The notes beneath the pieces are model-generated. The model did not search any database and had not been told where the DNA came from. It saw only the letters and a list, made by a program, of their open reading frames with translations. Of a DNA stretch of 31,147 nt, positions 1 to 9,300 are shown piece by piece. Location: contig CAYXVB010000024.1 in assembly GCA_964467785.1 (NCBI GenBank), positions 1 to 31,147 of the forward strand. The letters are read 5' to 3'. Position numbers and translations under genes: made by a program. This stretch comes from CAYXVB01 sp964467785 (GTDB lineage: Bacteria > Bdellovibrionota > UBA1018). Positions within the stretch are counted from its first letter, which is position 1. The number at the start of each line of letters is the position of its first letter.

Positions 1-147
1 CGGGAGATCATTGCCATGCACCAACGAGTTGTCCTGATGTTCGCGTTCCTTGCCGGCCTCCAGTCGGGGAGCATCGATCTCCGCCGCGAACGCGAGTGGC
101 GCCGTCAGCCCGAGCGTCAGCCAAATCACCGGTGTCGTCTTGTTCAT
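1..147 (-). CDS. Secreted protein, N-terminal fragment (runs off the left edge)
   Basis: On the minus strand an ATG at 147 opens a frame of 49 codons that reaches the window edge without a stop. The first residues (MNKTTPVIWLTLGLTAPLAFA, split here as MNKTTPVIWL + TLGLTAPLAFA) form a textbook Sec signal peptide: two basic n-region residues, a hydrophobic core and an Ala-x-Ala cleavage site near residue 21. The mature part begins with charged residues (EIDAPRLEAGKERE). A purine-rich AAAGGGA lies upstream of the ATG. The gene sits 47 bp downstream of the outer-membrane barrel gene on the same strand and is probably the next member of that operon, so a periplasmic or outer-membrane location is likely. 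The visible part is too short to name a family. Confidence 0.7.
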   Translation of the reverse strand, partial: MNKTTPVIWLTLGLTAPLAFAAEIDAPRLEAGKEREHQDNSLVHGNDLP

Positions 148-194
148 GCTTTTCGAACCATCCCTTTGCGCCGATTTCTCGAGTCGCTCAACTC

Positions 195-1346
195 TTAGAA
201 CGCGAACTTCGCATCCAGACGGGTCAACCAGCGGCGCTCGTCGTCTTGACCGAGCGTCTGACCGCGCGCCTCGCTGTACGTCAGCGCGGTCACACGGAGG
301 AGCCAGATGTCCACCGACGCGCCATACACCGGCAACGTCTGGTTCAACCCTCCATAAACCTTGACCAACGGGAGCGCGAATTCGAAGCCAGCATGGATTC
401 TCTTTCGCACGTCCGTGTCCACGTTGATGTGACGATAATCGGCCGCGAAGGTGAAGTCAAAGCCCGCCGACTTGTAGACGAGGCCCGCGCCCGCCGAAAG
501 GTTGCCCTTTTGCGAGTCGGCTCCGTTGGAAAAGGCGATGTCGCCGATATCGGTATAAGCCAACCCGAGACTGACCTGGGTGTTATTGCCGATCGATCGG
601 ACATATTGGGTGCCAAGGTCCAAACCAAAACCAAAGCCGTAAGTCCCGGCGAGCGCGAGGATGTAATCGGTGCTGAGATTCAACAGCTGGGGCATCGGAA
701 TCGAGTTATAGCCACCGCGACGCCAGAGCGCCTTTGCGGCAATGCCCGCCCTCAGCTCGCCCCCTCCCAGGCCGCGTCGACGCCCCTTGCGCGTCAGAGC
801 GAACGACTGAGCGATCTGCACTCCGTTGGTGGACTGCATCGCGACCGTGGTGTTGGGAAAAACCATGTTCTTGATGATCGCGCCGAACTGATGATCGGAG
901 AGAAAACCGATGCCCCAACCCGGCATCAGCAGGGCCGGACTGACCTGCACGCGCGCATAGATATTCTTGCCGATGACCGCGTTGAGATTGCCGGAGCCCA
1001 GCGCCTGCAGGGTCGGCGTTCCCGACAAAAGCTCGGAGGCGATGTCATTGGAGAACTCGATGTCCGCCACCGCGTAATGAAGCTGGGTCTTGCGGACGCC
1101 GCTGAGACCAGCCGGGTTGACCCAAATCGCCTGCTCGTCATCGGCGATCGCCACGAAGGCGCCCCCCATCCCGGTCATGCGCGCGCCCCGGTAGAGCTCG
1201 CGCAGCTCGCCGCCGTAGTTGGCCGCGGCTGGGACTGAGATGCACAGGGCAGTCACGAAGCAGGCGCCGAGAATCGCGCCGCGCTTCGGAAGACGCGGGC
1301 GATCCACCTGATCCGCCTGATGCGAGCGGCGCTCTCTTCCTCGCAT
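195..1346 (-). CDS. Outer-membrane beta-barrel protein (PorV/TraF/FadL-like)
   Basis: The 383-residue product has a basic N-terminus, a hydrophobic signal segment at about residues 26-42 ending in PAAA, then the block GARMTGMGGAFVAIADD followed by NPAGLSG. That block is characteristic of PorV/PorQ, TraF-like and UPF0164 outer-membrane proteins. The rest alternates short hydrophobic and glycine-rich strands and the chain ends in Phe (DAKFAF), as barrels handled by the BAM complex do. The start ATG follows the upstream lipoprotein's stop codon by only 3 bases, so the two are co-transcribed and probably translationally coupled. I infer a structural or transport role in the outer membrane; the substrate cannot be read from the sequence. 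Confidence 0.8.
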   Translation of the reverse strand: MRGRERRSHQADQVDRPRLPKRGAILGACFVTALCISVPAAANYGGELRELYRGARMTGMGGAFVAIADDEQAIWVNPAGLSGVRKTQLHYAVADIEFSNDIASELLSGTPTLQALGSGNLNAVIGKNIYARVQVSPALLMPGWGIGFLSDHQFGAIIKNMVFPNTTVAMQSTNGVQIAQSFALTRKGRRRGLGGGELRAGIAAKALWRRGGYNSIPMPQLLNLSTDYILALAGTYGFGFGLDLGTQYVRSIGNNTQVSLGLAYTDIGDIAFSNGADSQKGNLSAGAGLVYKSAGFDFTFAADYRHINVDTDVRKRIHAGFEFALPLVKVYGGLNQTLPVYGASVDIWLLRVTALTYSEARGQTLGQDDERRWLTRLDAKFAF

Positions 1347-1349
1347 CCG

Positions 1350-2486
1350 TCAGTTCCACCCCGCCAGGCTGTTTTTGAGGAAATTGACGATGCCTGCGGC
1401 CTGACACGACGGCACATCCGTGACCGTCCCCGCGCAGTTGGCGCGGTTACGAAGCCGCACGGAGCACGAGGGCACCCCGTTGCTCTGGCACTGCGCCGCA
1501 GTCAGCGCGCAGCCGGTGGCGGCGCCAAAATTACCGGCCCATCCCGTCTTGAGCACATAGGTAGGATTGCCGAAAACCGCCGCGCCCTGGCAACCTGCAT
1601 CGCAGGAATAATTGATCGCGTCACTAAAGAGCGTGGTCATCGTCGTGATCGCCGAGCTCATCGAGGCCGGCGCGATCGGCGCGAGCGCCGAGAGCGAGTC
1701 GATGAAGTTGGTCATCCCCGCGGCCAAAGCGCAACCGTCCGCGCCGGAGGCGCCCGCAAAGGACGTCGCCGCGGTCCAACTCAGATTGGCCGGCGAAGCG
1801 GCCGGAGCCCCCGTCGACGTGTCCGCCAGACCGTATCGCCCGAGGATTCCCCCGATCGTCGAAAAGGAGGTAAAAAGCAGCGCGAAATTCGACTCGTCCG
1901 TCCGGTCCGTGAAAAAGACCGAGCCCACGTTATTGCTCCCGGCGTTGACTTGGTACTGCGGCAGAATGAGCGTGCCCGGCCGAGTCATCGCCTGGAGGGC
2001 ATCGAGCGAGAGCACCGCGCCTTCGACCACGTAGTCAGATCCCGTGCGCGAATTGTAGGTCTTGGCGAGAAGCCGCCAAAACTCCTTGGGGCTCGCCGAA
2101 AATCCCGCCGCGCCCGAGGTCAACGCCAGGACATTGCCGATGAAGTTGACTTTGGCCTGGCAGGCATAGGCGGCCGCAGCCCGAAACCGCACGTCGTTGT
2201 CCGAATAAACAGACTCGTAAAGCGGACCAATCTTGGTCACCGCCGTGCTGCAGTCGCCCTGGGTCAGGGCGATGTCCACGGCATTGAGGATGGAGGCTTT
2301 ATCGTAAGATGAATAAGTCGTGGCCGCCGGGAGCGCGCCGCCGCATCCGCTCAGGACTCCCGACAGAAAGACCGAAGCCGCGACCGACACCCCAAACGAC
2401 GCGACGGGCGAGCACGCGCCGAGTCGAGACTGAACTCGACGAGCCTGGACAGAGCGTTTCCGTTTTTCGGGTCGAAGAGAGAACAT
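1350..2486 (-). CDS. Lipoprotein of unknown function, cysteine-rich C-terminal half
   Basis: This 378-residue protein starts at an ATG 6 bases after a strong GAGGTGA ribosome-binding site. It has a long basic n-region, a hydrophobic stretch at about 31-44 and a lipobox LSGC with the lipidated cysteine at residue 48. The mature protein is alanine/serine-rich. Residues 50-150 look helical and repeat-like (tetratricopeptide-like flavour, not proven). The C-terminal third contains many cysteines, probably disulphide-bonded in the periplasm. I do not recognise the family. It heads a compact group with the outer-membrane barrel gene 3 bp downstream, so it may be an accessory or assembly partner of that barrel (inference). 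Confidence 0.75.
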   Translation of the reverse strand: MFSLRPEKRKRSVQARRVQSRLGACSPVASFGVSVAASVFLSGVLSGCGGALPAATTYSSYDKASILNAVDIALTQGDCSTAVTKIGPLYESVYSDNDVRFRAAAAYACQAKVNFIGNVLALTSGAAGFSASPKEFWRLLAKTYNSRTGSDYVVEGAVLSLDALQAMTRPGTLILPQYQVNAGSNNVGSVFFTDRTDESNFALLFTSFSTIGGILGRYGLADTSTGAPAASPANLSWTAATSFAGASGADGCALAAGMTNFIDSLSALAPIAPASMSSAITTMTTLFSDAINYSCDAGCQGAAVFGNPTYVLKTGWAGNFGAATGCALTAAQCQSNGVPSCSVRLRNRANCAGTVTDVPSCQAAGIVNFLKNSLAGWN

Positions 2487-2589
2487 CCGTGTTCACCTCG
2501 GCCAATTCCACTGGCGCGTTCAAGGGCGGGCGGGACCGGCGCGTCACCTGCGCGCCCCCGACTGCGACCTGGTCGAGGTCACACGGCGT

Positions 2590-3826
2590 TCACGCGTGTG
2601 CGAGATAGTCCACGAGTCGGCGGCAGCCTTCGGCCAGCGTCTTCTCGTCGGTCGCGAAGCTGAGCCGGATGAACTCCGGCTCCCCGAACGGCGCCCCCGG
2701 TACGACCGCCACCTTGGCGCCGTCCAGGAGCCGCTCGGCAAACCCGATCGAATCCTCGCCGGGCTTGAGCGCACCACCGATTCCCGCAAAGACGTAAAAC
2801 GCCCCGTCGGGAGCCATCGCCTTTATTTTGCCGCTCTTTTGCAAAATCTCCAAGCAAAGATCCCGACGCTGGCGATAGCGGGAAACCTGTTCCGCGAACG
2901 CGCTCTCGGGAAGCCGGAGAGCGGCAAGACTTGCCCATTGAGCCAAAGAATTGATGTTGGAGGTGCTCTGCCCCTGCAGCGTGATCATCGCTTGGGTAAT
3001 CCACTGCGGAGCCACGCTCCAGCCAATGCGCCAGCCCGTCATGGCGGCGCTCTTGGACATTCCGTTGAGAGTCACCACCCGCTCGCGAAGCGAAGGCGCC
3101 GACTCGAGAAACGAGCAGAACGGGATGTCCCCCAGCGCGATGCGATCGTAGATCTCGTCGCTGAGCACGATCACCTGGCGGCCCATCGGCGACTCCTCGA
3201 GCACCTGGGCGAGCGCCTGACATTCGGNNNNNNNNNNCGGCGCGGGTATACATCGAGCCCGTGGGATTGGAGGGCGAGTTCAGGAGGAGCATCCGGGTGC
3301 GCGCAGTCAGAGCGGCCCGGAGCGACTCGGGCGTGAGCTTGAACCGGTCTTCGAAACGGGTCGGCACGATGCGCGGGGTGGCGCCGCAGATCCGGACCAT
3401 GGCGGGATAGCTGACCCAGTAAGGCGCCGGAATGAGAACCTCGTCCCCTTCATCCAATAAGACCATCATCGCGTTGAAAATCGCCTGCTTCCCGCCATTG
3501 GTGACGATGACGTCAGCGCCCTTCCAGCGCGTGGTGGCCGCGACGGACGGTTGCTGGGCATTGGTCTTGTCGGCGACCGCCTGACGAAGCTCCGGGATGC
3601 CCGGAGCCGGCGTGTACTTGGACCGGTTGGCGTCAAGCGCCTCGCGCACCGCCTGTTTGGCCGCCTCCGGCACGCTAAAATCCGGTTCGCCGGCAGTCAG
3701 ATTGATCACGTCCACGCCCTGGGCTTTGAGCTCGCCCACGCGTGCGTTGAGCCTGAGAGTGGCGCTTTCGGAAACGCCTTCCATCCGGCGCGAGAGATGG
3801 TTGAAAGGGGTCTGAACGTTAGGCAT
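2590..3826 (-). CDS. aspC: Aspartate aminotransferase (class I PLP aminotransferase), interrupted by an assembly gap
   Basis: The frame begins at an ATG (3826) behind GGAG and encodes a class I/II aminotransferase of the Ib type that interconverts aspartate and glutamate with pyridoxal phosphate in the cytoplasm. Visible family motifs are LTAGEPDF near the N-terminus, TNGGKQAIFNAM, LNSPSNPTG, VLSDEIYDR, the PLP-lysine motif LNGMSKSAAMTGWRIGW and the carboxylate-binding arginine in FIRLSFA. A run of ten Ns at 3228-3237 falls between NPTGSMYTRA and ECQALAQVLEE. The reading frame on the two sides is mismatched by one base if the gap is exactly ten, so the true gap is probably 9 or 12 bases. Both halves match the family continuously, so this is a sequencing gap rather than a pseudogene. 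Confidence 0.93.
3228..3237. other. Assembly gap (10 N)
   Basis: Ten unknown bases lie inside aspC. With ten bases the two halves of the gene are out of frame by one; 9 or 12 bases would restore the frame. The length is therefore most likely a placeholder. Confidence 0.97.
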
Positions 3827-3908
3827 CAGGAGATCTCCGACCATTACCTTAGCAGAGGTTAGGAGCGGGCGATACGGGATGCAGCAATGCCGCAATGCAA
3901 CACGGTCT

Positions 3909-4091
3909 TCACGAAATCAGGGCTTTGGCCTGCGCCGCCTGTTCATTGGGGACATGAACCTCGACCAGTTGCCCGCAAAGGCCCGCCGACCCGCACTCAC
4001 TCGCCACGCGGGTCCAGGCCTGGATGCCGTTTTTTTGAAGAGTCCGTTTGATCCGTTCCGCTTCGGCGGATTCCATGACGATCAGCAGCAC
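3909..4091 (-). CDS. Small DUF2007-type protein
   Basis: This is a 60-residue cytoplasmic protein. The pattern of an N-terminal beta strand (LLIVMES), a helix with AEAERIKRTLQKNGI, the central GLCGQLVEVHVP and a final helix AAQAKALIS matches the small DUF2007 ('putative signal transducing') family, which has a ferredoxin-like fold and no established biochemical role. I chose a GTG start at 4091, because an in-frame TAA lies three codons upstream and starting at the next ATG (4076) would remove most of the first strand. It lies between coaD (39 bp upstream) and aspC (82 bp downstream) on the same strand. Confidence 0.72.
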   Translation of the reverse strand: MLLIVMESAEAERIKRTLQKNGIQAWTRVASECGSAGLCGQLVEVHVPNEQAAQAKALIS

Positions 4092-4130
4092 CCTTCGATT
4101 TTAACACCGTTCCGGTGCCGAAAGTGACAC

Positions 4131-4622
4131 TTACTTGGAGATCTTGCGCGCAAGATGATCAACCACCATCGGCGGCACGTAATGCGTGATGTCGCCGCCG
4201 TAGCGATAGAGCTCCTTGATCATCGAGGAGCTGACGAAGTAAAGATTCTGCGCGGTCATCATGAAAACGGTCTCGACCAGCGGGTTGATCACCTTGTTCA
4301 TGCTCGCCATCATGAACTCATACTCGAAGTCGCTTGCGGCGCGCAGGCCTCGGATCACGGCGGACACCTGGTGCTTCCGGGCGTACTCCATGATGAGGCC
4401 CGGCCAACGGTCCACTTTGACGCCCTTGCGGTCCTTGGTCACCTCGCGGATCAATTCGACCCGCTCCTCGGGAGTGAAGAGCGGGTTCTTGGAGCCCGTG
4501 CCGGCGACGACGATCGTCACTTCGGGAAAAAGCGCGAGCGCGCGGTCGAGGATGTCGAGATGCCCGTTGGTGATCGGATCAAAGGAACCGGGATAAATGG
4601 CGCGGCGGGGGCTGACGGTCAT
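4131..4622 (-). CDS. coaD: Phosphopantetheine adenylyltransferase
   Basis: This 163-residue enzyme of coenzyme A synthesis transfers AMP from ATP to 4'-phosphopantetheine. The nucleotidyltransferase signature is intact at the N-terminus (YPGSFDPITNGHLDI, with the TxGH motif), followed by the conserved IRGLRAASDFEYE and the C-terminal SSSMIKEL motif. The length is normal for bacterial CoaD. The chosen ATG overlaps the rsmD stop codon in an ATGA arrangement, which implies translational coupling. The rsmD-coaD pairing is common in bacteria. Confidence 0.96.
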   Translation of the reverse strand: MTVSPRRAIYPGSFDPITNGHLDILDRALALFPEVTIVVAGTGSKNPLFTPEERVELIREVTKDRKGVKVDRWPGLIMEYARKHQVSAVIRGLRAASDFEYEFMMASMNKVINPLVETVFMMTAQNLYFVSSSMIKELYRYGGDITHYVPPMVVDHLARKISK

Positions 4623-5203
4623 GACGGGTCTCCGGGGATTTCCGCTCTGCGATAGGTGGTCAAAACGCTGTCGCCATAGTTTTTCTCGCGCGCTTTGACA
4701 AGATGAGGCGCGGATTCGGGCAGCTCGGAGACCTGTGATTTCTGCGTCCCCCACTCCAGCACCAGAACGCCATCGGGATTGAGGAGAATCGACCAGTCGA
4801 AGTTATTGAGGAGTTTCAGCTCCCAACCCTCGGCGTAGGGCGGGTCGGCTAGCACGACATCAAAAGGTCCGAAATGCGCGAGATCGCGCGCGGCCTGCTC
4901 GACCGAGCAATCCAAAAGCTTGATCCGGTCGGTGACCTCGAGTTCGGCGGCATTGCGCTCGATCAGCTTGCTGGCGGCGCGACCGTTCTCGACGAAGACC
5001 ACGGACTCCGCTCCGCGCGAGAGCGCCTCGAAACCGAGCGCGCCCGAGCCGGCAAAGAGATCCAACACTCGCGCGCCGGGGATCGTCATTTGAAGGGAAT
5101 TGAAAAGTGCCTGGCGCATCCTCGCCTGCGTCGGGCGGGTGCGCATGTCCTTGGGAGTGTGAATGAGGCGGCCGTTGAACTCGCCTCCGGTGAGCTTGAG
5201 AAT
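4619..5203 (-). CDS. rsmD: 16S rRNA (guanine966-N2)-methyltransferase, apparent ATT start
   Basis: The product is an RsmD-family SAM-dependent methyltransferase that modifies G966 of 16S rRNA during small-subunit assembly. It shows the family N-terminus (LTGGEFNGR), RTRPTQARMRQALFN, SAM motif LDLFAGSGALGFEALSRG, FVENGRAA and the catalytic DPPY. The first ATG (5146) would cut off the conserved GGEFNGR segment. The frame extends upstream to an ATT codon (5201-5203) immediately after the TAA of the preceding gene, with GGAGG nine bases further up. No ATG, GTG or TTG exists in that interval. I therefore place the start at ATT, giving 194 residues, a normal length for the family. The alternative is a sequence error or a truncated protein from 5146. 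Confidence 0.88.
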   Translation of the reverse strand: MLKLTGGEFNGRLIHTPKDMRTRPTQARMRQALFNSLQMTIPGARVLDLFAGSGALGFEALSRGAESVVFVENGRAASKLIERNAAELEVTDRIKLLDCSVEQAARDLAHFGPFDVVLADPPYAEGWELKLLNNFDWSILLNPDGVLVLEWGTQKSQVSELPESAPHLVKAREKNYGDSVLTTYRRAEIPGDPS

Positions 5204-6103
5204 TTAGGCGATCCTCCGTACAGGGCGCACTGAGCGCAGCGGACTGGCCGGGCTTGCCTTCTTCGCGCCTGGGGCGACATTCGCCGAATGGCGTCGGGAG
5301 ACCGGAACCTTGAACTCAGTACCGTCACCCAGCGTCACTTTCAAGCATCCATCGCTGAAAGCGACGGTCACTTCCTGACCATCCGCTTCATACTTGAGCT
5401 TTAGCGTCATGGAACCCTGAAGTTGGAGCGTCAAAGCCCCGTCGGCATCGTGGTGAGACATGGGGGACTCCTCTTCTTCGACTTCCTCTGAGACTTCCTC
5501 TGAGACTTCGTCGCCTGTCAACTCGGCGGTCGATTCTTCGGATTGCTCATCGGTGATCTCTTCGTCAGCGATCTCTTCGTTAGTCACTTCTTCGGTAATT
5601 TCTTCGGCGACTTCTTCCGCCTCGGCTACCGGCTCTTCAAAGGGTTCTTCGGCTTCAGATTGCGTTTCAGCCGCGACATCCGCTTGCTCGTGGACCTCGT
5701 CGGGTGTCTCAGGCTCGCCCGAGAGCACCTGATCCAAAAGGCTCTGCCCCGTGCCGGAAGGCTCCTCCCCCAGATCCGCGAGAGTGGACTCAAGGCTTGC
5801 CTCGCTATCGCTGGTGCCGGCGCGGAATTCTTTCAGCGCGTCATCCGACTCAGGTGATTCAGGCGACTCGAGTGATTCAGCGGCCCCTTTTTGCTCGGCC
5901 GAAGCGGCGGGCACTGGCGTCACCGGAGCGACTGCTGCAACAGGTCGAACTCGCTGCACAGCGGCGACTGGTGCGGTATTTTTTTCTTGCATCGCATTAG
6001 CGCTGTCGAGCTCTTTTTGCAAATCAGCAATATCGTTCATGATCTGATCGATCTCGTTCTGAGCGTCCGCGGGGGTCGCTTTCGGCTTTGCTGCATCGCT
6101 CAT
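5204..6103 (-). CDS. Acidic low-complexity protein with a small C-terminal beta domain
   Basis: This 299-residue protein starts at an ATG nine bases after GAGGAG. In order it shows a short N-terminal coiled coil (about residues 14-38), an Ala/Pro/Val linker, and a strongly acidic segment (about 130-214) built of imperfect E-E-x-T/V/A units (for example EEVSEEVSEE). A compact beta-rich domain (about 222-268, with LTLQLQGSMTLKLKYEADG and a VTLGDGTEF strand) follows, then a basic Arg/Pro tail. The acidic part includes a 12-bp tandem duplication at 5480-5503. No signal peptide is visible. It is probably the first gene of the run ending at aspC, and its last codons carry the rsmD ribosome-binding site. 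I do not recognise the family. Confidence 0.75.
   Translation of the reverse strand: MSDAAKPKATPADAQNEIDQIMNDIADLQKELDSANAMQEKNTAPVAAVQRVRPVAAVAPVTPVPAASAEQKGAAESLESPESPESDDALKEFRAGTSDSEASLESTLADLGEEPSGTGQSLLDQVLSGEPETPDEVHEQADVAAETQSEAEEPFEEPVAEAEEVAEEITEEVTNEEIADEEITDEQSEESTAELTGDEVSEEVSEEVEEEESPMSHHDADGALTLQLQGSMTLKLKYEADGQEVTVAFSDGCLKVTLGDGTEFKVPVSRRHSANVAPGAKKASPASPLRSVRPVRRIA
5213..5217 (-). promoter_or_regulatory. Shine-Dalgarno site that fixes the rsmD ATT start
   Basis: GGAGG on the minus strand, inside the last codons of the upstream gene. It is nine bases from the ATT codon and 66 bases from the first ATG, so it supports initiation at ATT. Confidence 0.6.
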
Positions 6104-6141
6104 AACACGTTTCTCCTCACCCGAAGGCACGGGCAACTTTC

Positions 6142-6168
6142 CTATCGGTTTTCGGGCACCTGAGGTTA
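6142..6168 (-). promoter_or_regulatory. Possible sigma-28 (FliA)-type promoter for the acidic protein / rsmD operon
   Basis: On the minus strand TAAC (6165-6168) and ACCGATAG (6142-6149) are separated by 15 bases. The FliA consensus is TAAA-N15-GCCGATAA; the match is 3/4 and 6/8. The start site would give a leader of about 32 bases before ATG 6103, room for its GAGGAG site. The interval contains CAGGTGCCCGAAAA, close to a sequence in the 30354-30380 promoter. Confidence 0.3.
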
Positions 6169-6320
6169 ATGGAGGCGGGTCGTTTTTTCTCGCCTAATAG
6201 AGTGGCAGTCGTTATACCTTCGCTCCAAACAAACACTCCGAAGTCAGGGTGTAGGGGGATTGACTCAGCGTCAGCTGGCGCATGCTGCGCGCGCGCACGA
6301 CGTTTCGACATCGAATCAGT

Positions 6321-9300
6321 ATGGACCGCAAGGATCGACATCAGGATCATCTCGATCTGTCGGCGCTGATTTCGGTGCACGACCTTCCGGACGCTGGCCG
6401 TCCGGCAGGGGAAACTCCATCCTCCTCGACCGTCAAAGTTCCAACACTCCGCAAACCCGAAACCCTGAACGAACCGCCACCTTTCCCGACGCATCTGACT
6501 TCGGGACCGGGCACCGGATCGATTGGGCTGACCACGCGATTTACCAGCGCGCACTCGGCCACCCCCCCCTTGGATCAAGCTCTTTTTGGCGCAGCCCCTT
6601 TCAACGAGATCCCGGTAGGAAACCTGACGAACTCCACATCACCGGCCAACCCCACTCCGCCTGGCTCTGGATTCGATCCCGACGACTTCCGGGTTTTTTC
6701 TCCCGCCGCGGACTCGACGCCCCAGCTGCCGCAGGCACTTTCGCTCGGACCGACGCCCCCCGGCAACGGCGTGATGATCCCAGCGCTTTCCCCGCTTCCG
6801 ATTTTCATTTCGCTCAAAACGCGCATCGTCCACGATCTCGAACTCAACATGCAGCGCCTGCTCACTCTGGAGCCTTCGCGCCGGGAAGCGCTCGCGACCT
6901 ACCTCGACCGTTTGTCGGGCCAGACCGCGGGGCCAAGCTCCATCGGCGGCAACGTCGACGCCGCCGGCGGTTTGAGCCGTTGGATCACCGGTCCGCGAAA
7001 TCCCGCCCAAAACGCAGCACTTCAGGCCTACTTTGAGGAAGTCGCACTCATCACGCTCGGTCATGCGCTGCTGCTCAAAGCCTGGGCCGACCGCGGCATC
7101 CGTCCCACGACCGAGAAGGATCTCTCCAATCTCAACTGGGCGCTCAACACCGCCCTCAAGCCTGTCGTACCCATCGACCGTGAGAGCTGGATGGTCGCGC
7201 GTCAGAATATCTACTCCTGGTACAAGCTTGGTCCGCTGATCCAGCGGGAGCTCTGGGAAGCGATGCAGTCCTGGCAACTCGGAGCCGAAGGACCGGCGTT
7301 TTTGCTCACGCTCTTTGGCGCCGCACGCCAGGCGCGCACCGAAAACACGGATCCATCGGGCTACGATCCGCGTTTCTATGAGGCCATTTGGAGCCGCCTT
7401 CCCGCCTTCGGCATCGATCTGGCCACTCCGCCGGCCGGCCCGATCCGCAGGCCGTGGATGGTTTTCTCGCCGACGCTTCGCGACGGCAGCTGTGTTCGCT
7501 CCGCGCCTTCGCACGTCACCTGGATTGGCTTGGAGAATTCGCCCTTCTCGCTGATGGTCGCCGAGCTCACCCAGCTCTGGTGCCGCCCGGCGGCTCCGCC
7601 ACTCTGGAGCGTGGGCTACGGACTCGAGGTCCACTCGCGCGAGCAGCTCACGCTTTCGCTCGGCTCGCCCAAACCCTCTCTCCTCACTCGCATCACCGAA
7701 ATGGAAGCCTGCGACGTCGCGCTCGTCCAAGAAGAGCGCACCGTGCGCACCCAAGGACGCAGCCCAGAGGCGCTGCGTTTCCGCGAACGCCTGGAGACGC
7801 TGCCCTACTTCAAGAAGCTCAAAGGTCCGATGACCTCCCTCGGCGACCTACAGGCCTGCGTCGCGCTCTCCAAACTCCGTCCCGGCGGACTCCTGTTCTG
7901 GGCACGCGAAGAGCCACTCACCGAGCATGACGGAAAGGAAGCGCTGAACTTCTTGCTCGAGCGCGGCAAGCTGCTCTGCGAGTGGGATTTTTCCGAACTG
8001 CAGCACCAGCTCCCCGTGCGCCTGCCGCTTTTCCCCCGGCACCTTTATCTCTTTGTCCGTGAATCCCGAGTGGAGGAACGCTTAACTTGGCGTCCGATCC
8101 GCATTTCATTGCACGGCCAGATCCGCTCTCACATCGAGTTGCCGGTGATGTTCCGCGAAGCGCTAGGCGAGATCGTCCAAGCCGCCCTGCGCGATCCGGA
8201 GCATTTGAGCCATGCGCTCAGCGCCGGCGCCGTTCGCGACCGTTCGCAATGGCGGATTCAGGCGCATCGCAGCCCCGTGCCGCAACGCGATTGGATGGAA
8301 CGCTGGCCAGATCCTGCCTCGCAGACCACGATCCGCAACCTCGACCGCTTGCGCGACAGCTCCCTCACGCTCGCTTCGGTCACGACGATCCGTCACACGC
8401 CCGCCGGGGATCCCGCGCGCAATAACGCCTGGAGCGTGCATCCGGGGCTCAAAGGCTTGTGGATCCAGGGCGAAGCGGACTCGCAGCACGGTGGCCGAAG
8501 ACTGGTCGCGCGCCCCCTCAAGGCGGGCACGAGCTTCACGGGTTCCGGCTTTCTGGTGCTCGTGCCGGACCTACGCTGGATCGCGCCTCTTTGCCAGTAC
8601 CTCGAAAGCGAGACGCTCAAGACCTGGCTTGACCATCATGCCGAGCGCAAGGGAGATCGCTGGATCATGAGTGAAGCGCTCGTGCGCTGGATCCCCGTCC
8701 CGCAGATGCTCTTGGCCAGCCTCGGCCACGGCCCGAGCCAGAACCCGAATTTCGGCGAAGCCCTGCTGGCGGCAAACAAAGCCGCGCGCGAAATCCTGGC
8801 GCAGCCGCCCGAGGAGGGACGCGCCCGACTCTCCCGCCTGAGCCAAGATGCGGCGAGCGCGCAAGTCCGCGCCGCGCTTTATGTCCAGGCCGCGCTCGAG
8901 CAGGATCAGCTCGCCCAGGGCATTAAAGCAATGCACCTCCTCGTCAAGAAAGACGGACGCATCCGTTGGGGTGAACTGCTCCGCATGCTGCCCGCATCTG
9001 AAAACGTGGGCGTGTCGCTCCACCCGCGCGTGCGTACCGCTGGCAACCTGCCCGTACAAATCGCCATTGGTCGCATCGAGCCGATCAAGACGCCGCAAGA
9101 AGGAATCCTGTTTGCCACGGAAGCGGGCTTCAGTCTCAAGCTCGTCTCCGACAGCCCAATTCTCATCGAAATGATCTGGGATCAGCTCGAAGGCTTGAGC
9201 TCACCGACCTGGAGTGAGCTGGTCTCGCATCTTAAACTCCCTCGGAGGCTCGAGCTTGCCGAGAGCACCGCCATCGACGTGCTCAAGCTTTATGGCGACC

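Noticed and set aside
96..1238. 380-codon open frame on the plus strand opposite the barrel gene
   Set aside because: Basic, low-information translation without signal or motifs; the opposite strand carries a clear outer-membrane protein. It is a GC-rich shadow frame.
2580..2600. CACACG/CGTGTG hairpin at the end of aspC as a terminator
   Set aside because: Short stem partly inside the gene and no T run.
6260..6288. TTGACT at 6260 as a -35 box for the methylase-like gene
   Set aside because: No acceptable -10 hexamer at 16-18 bases.
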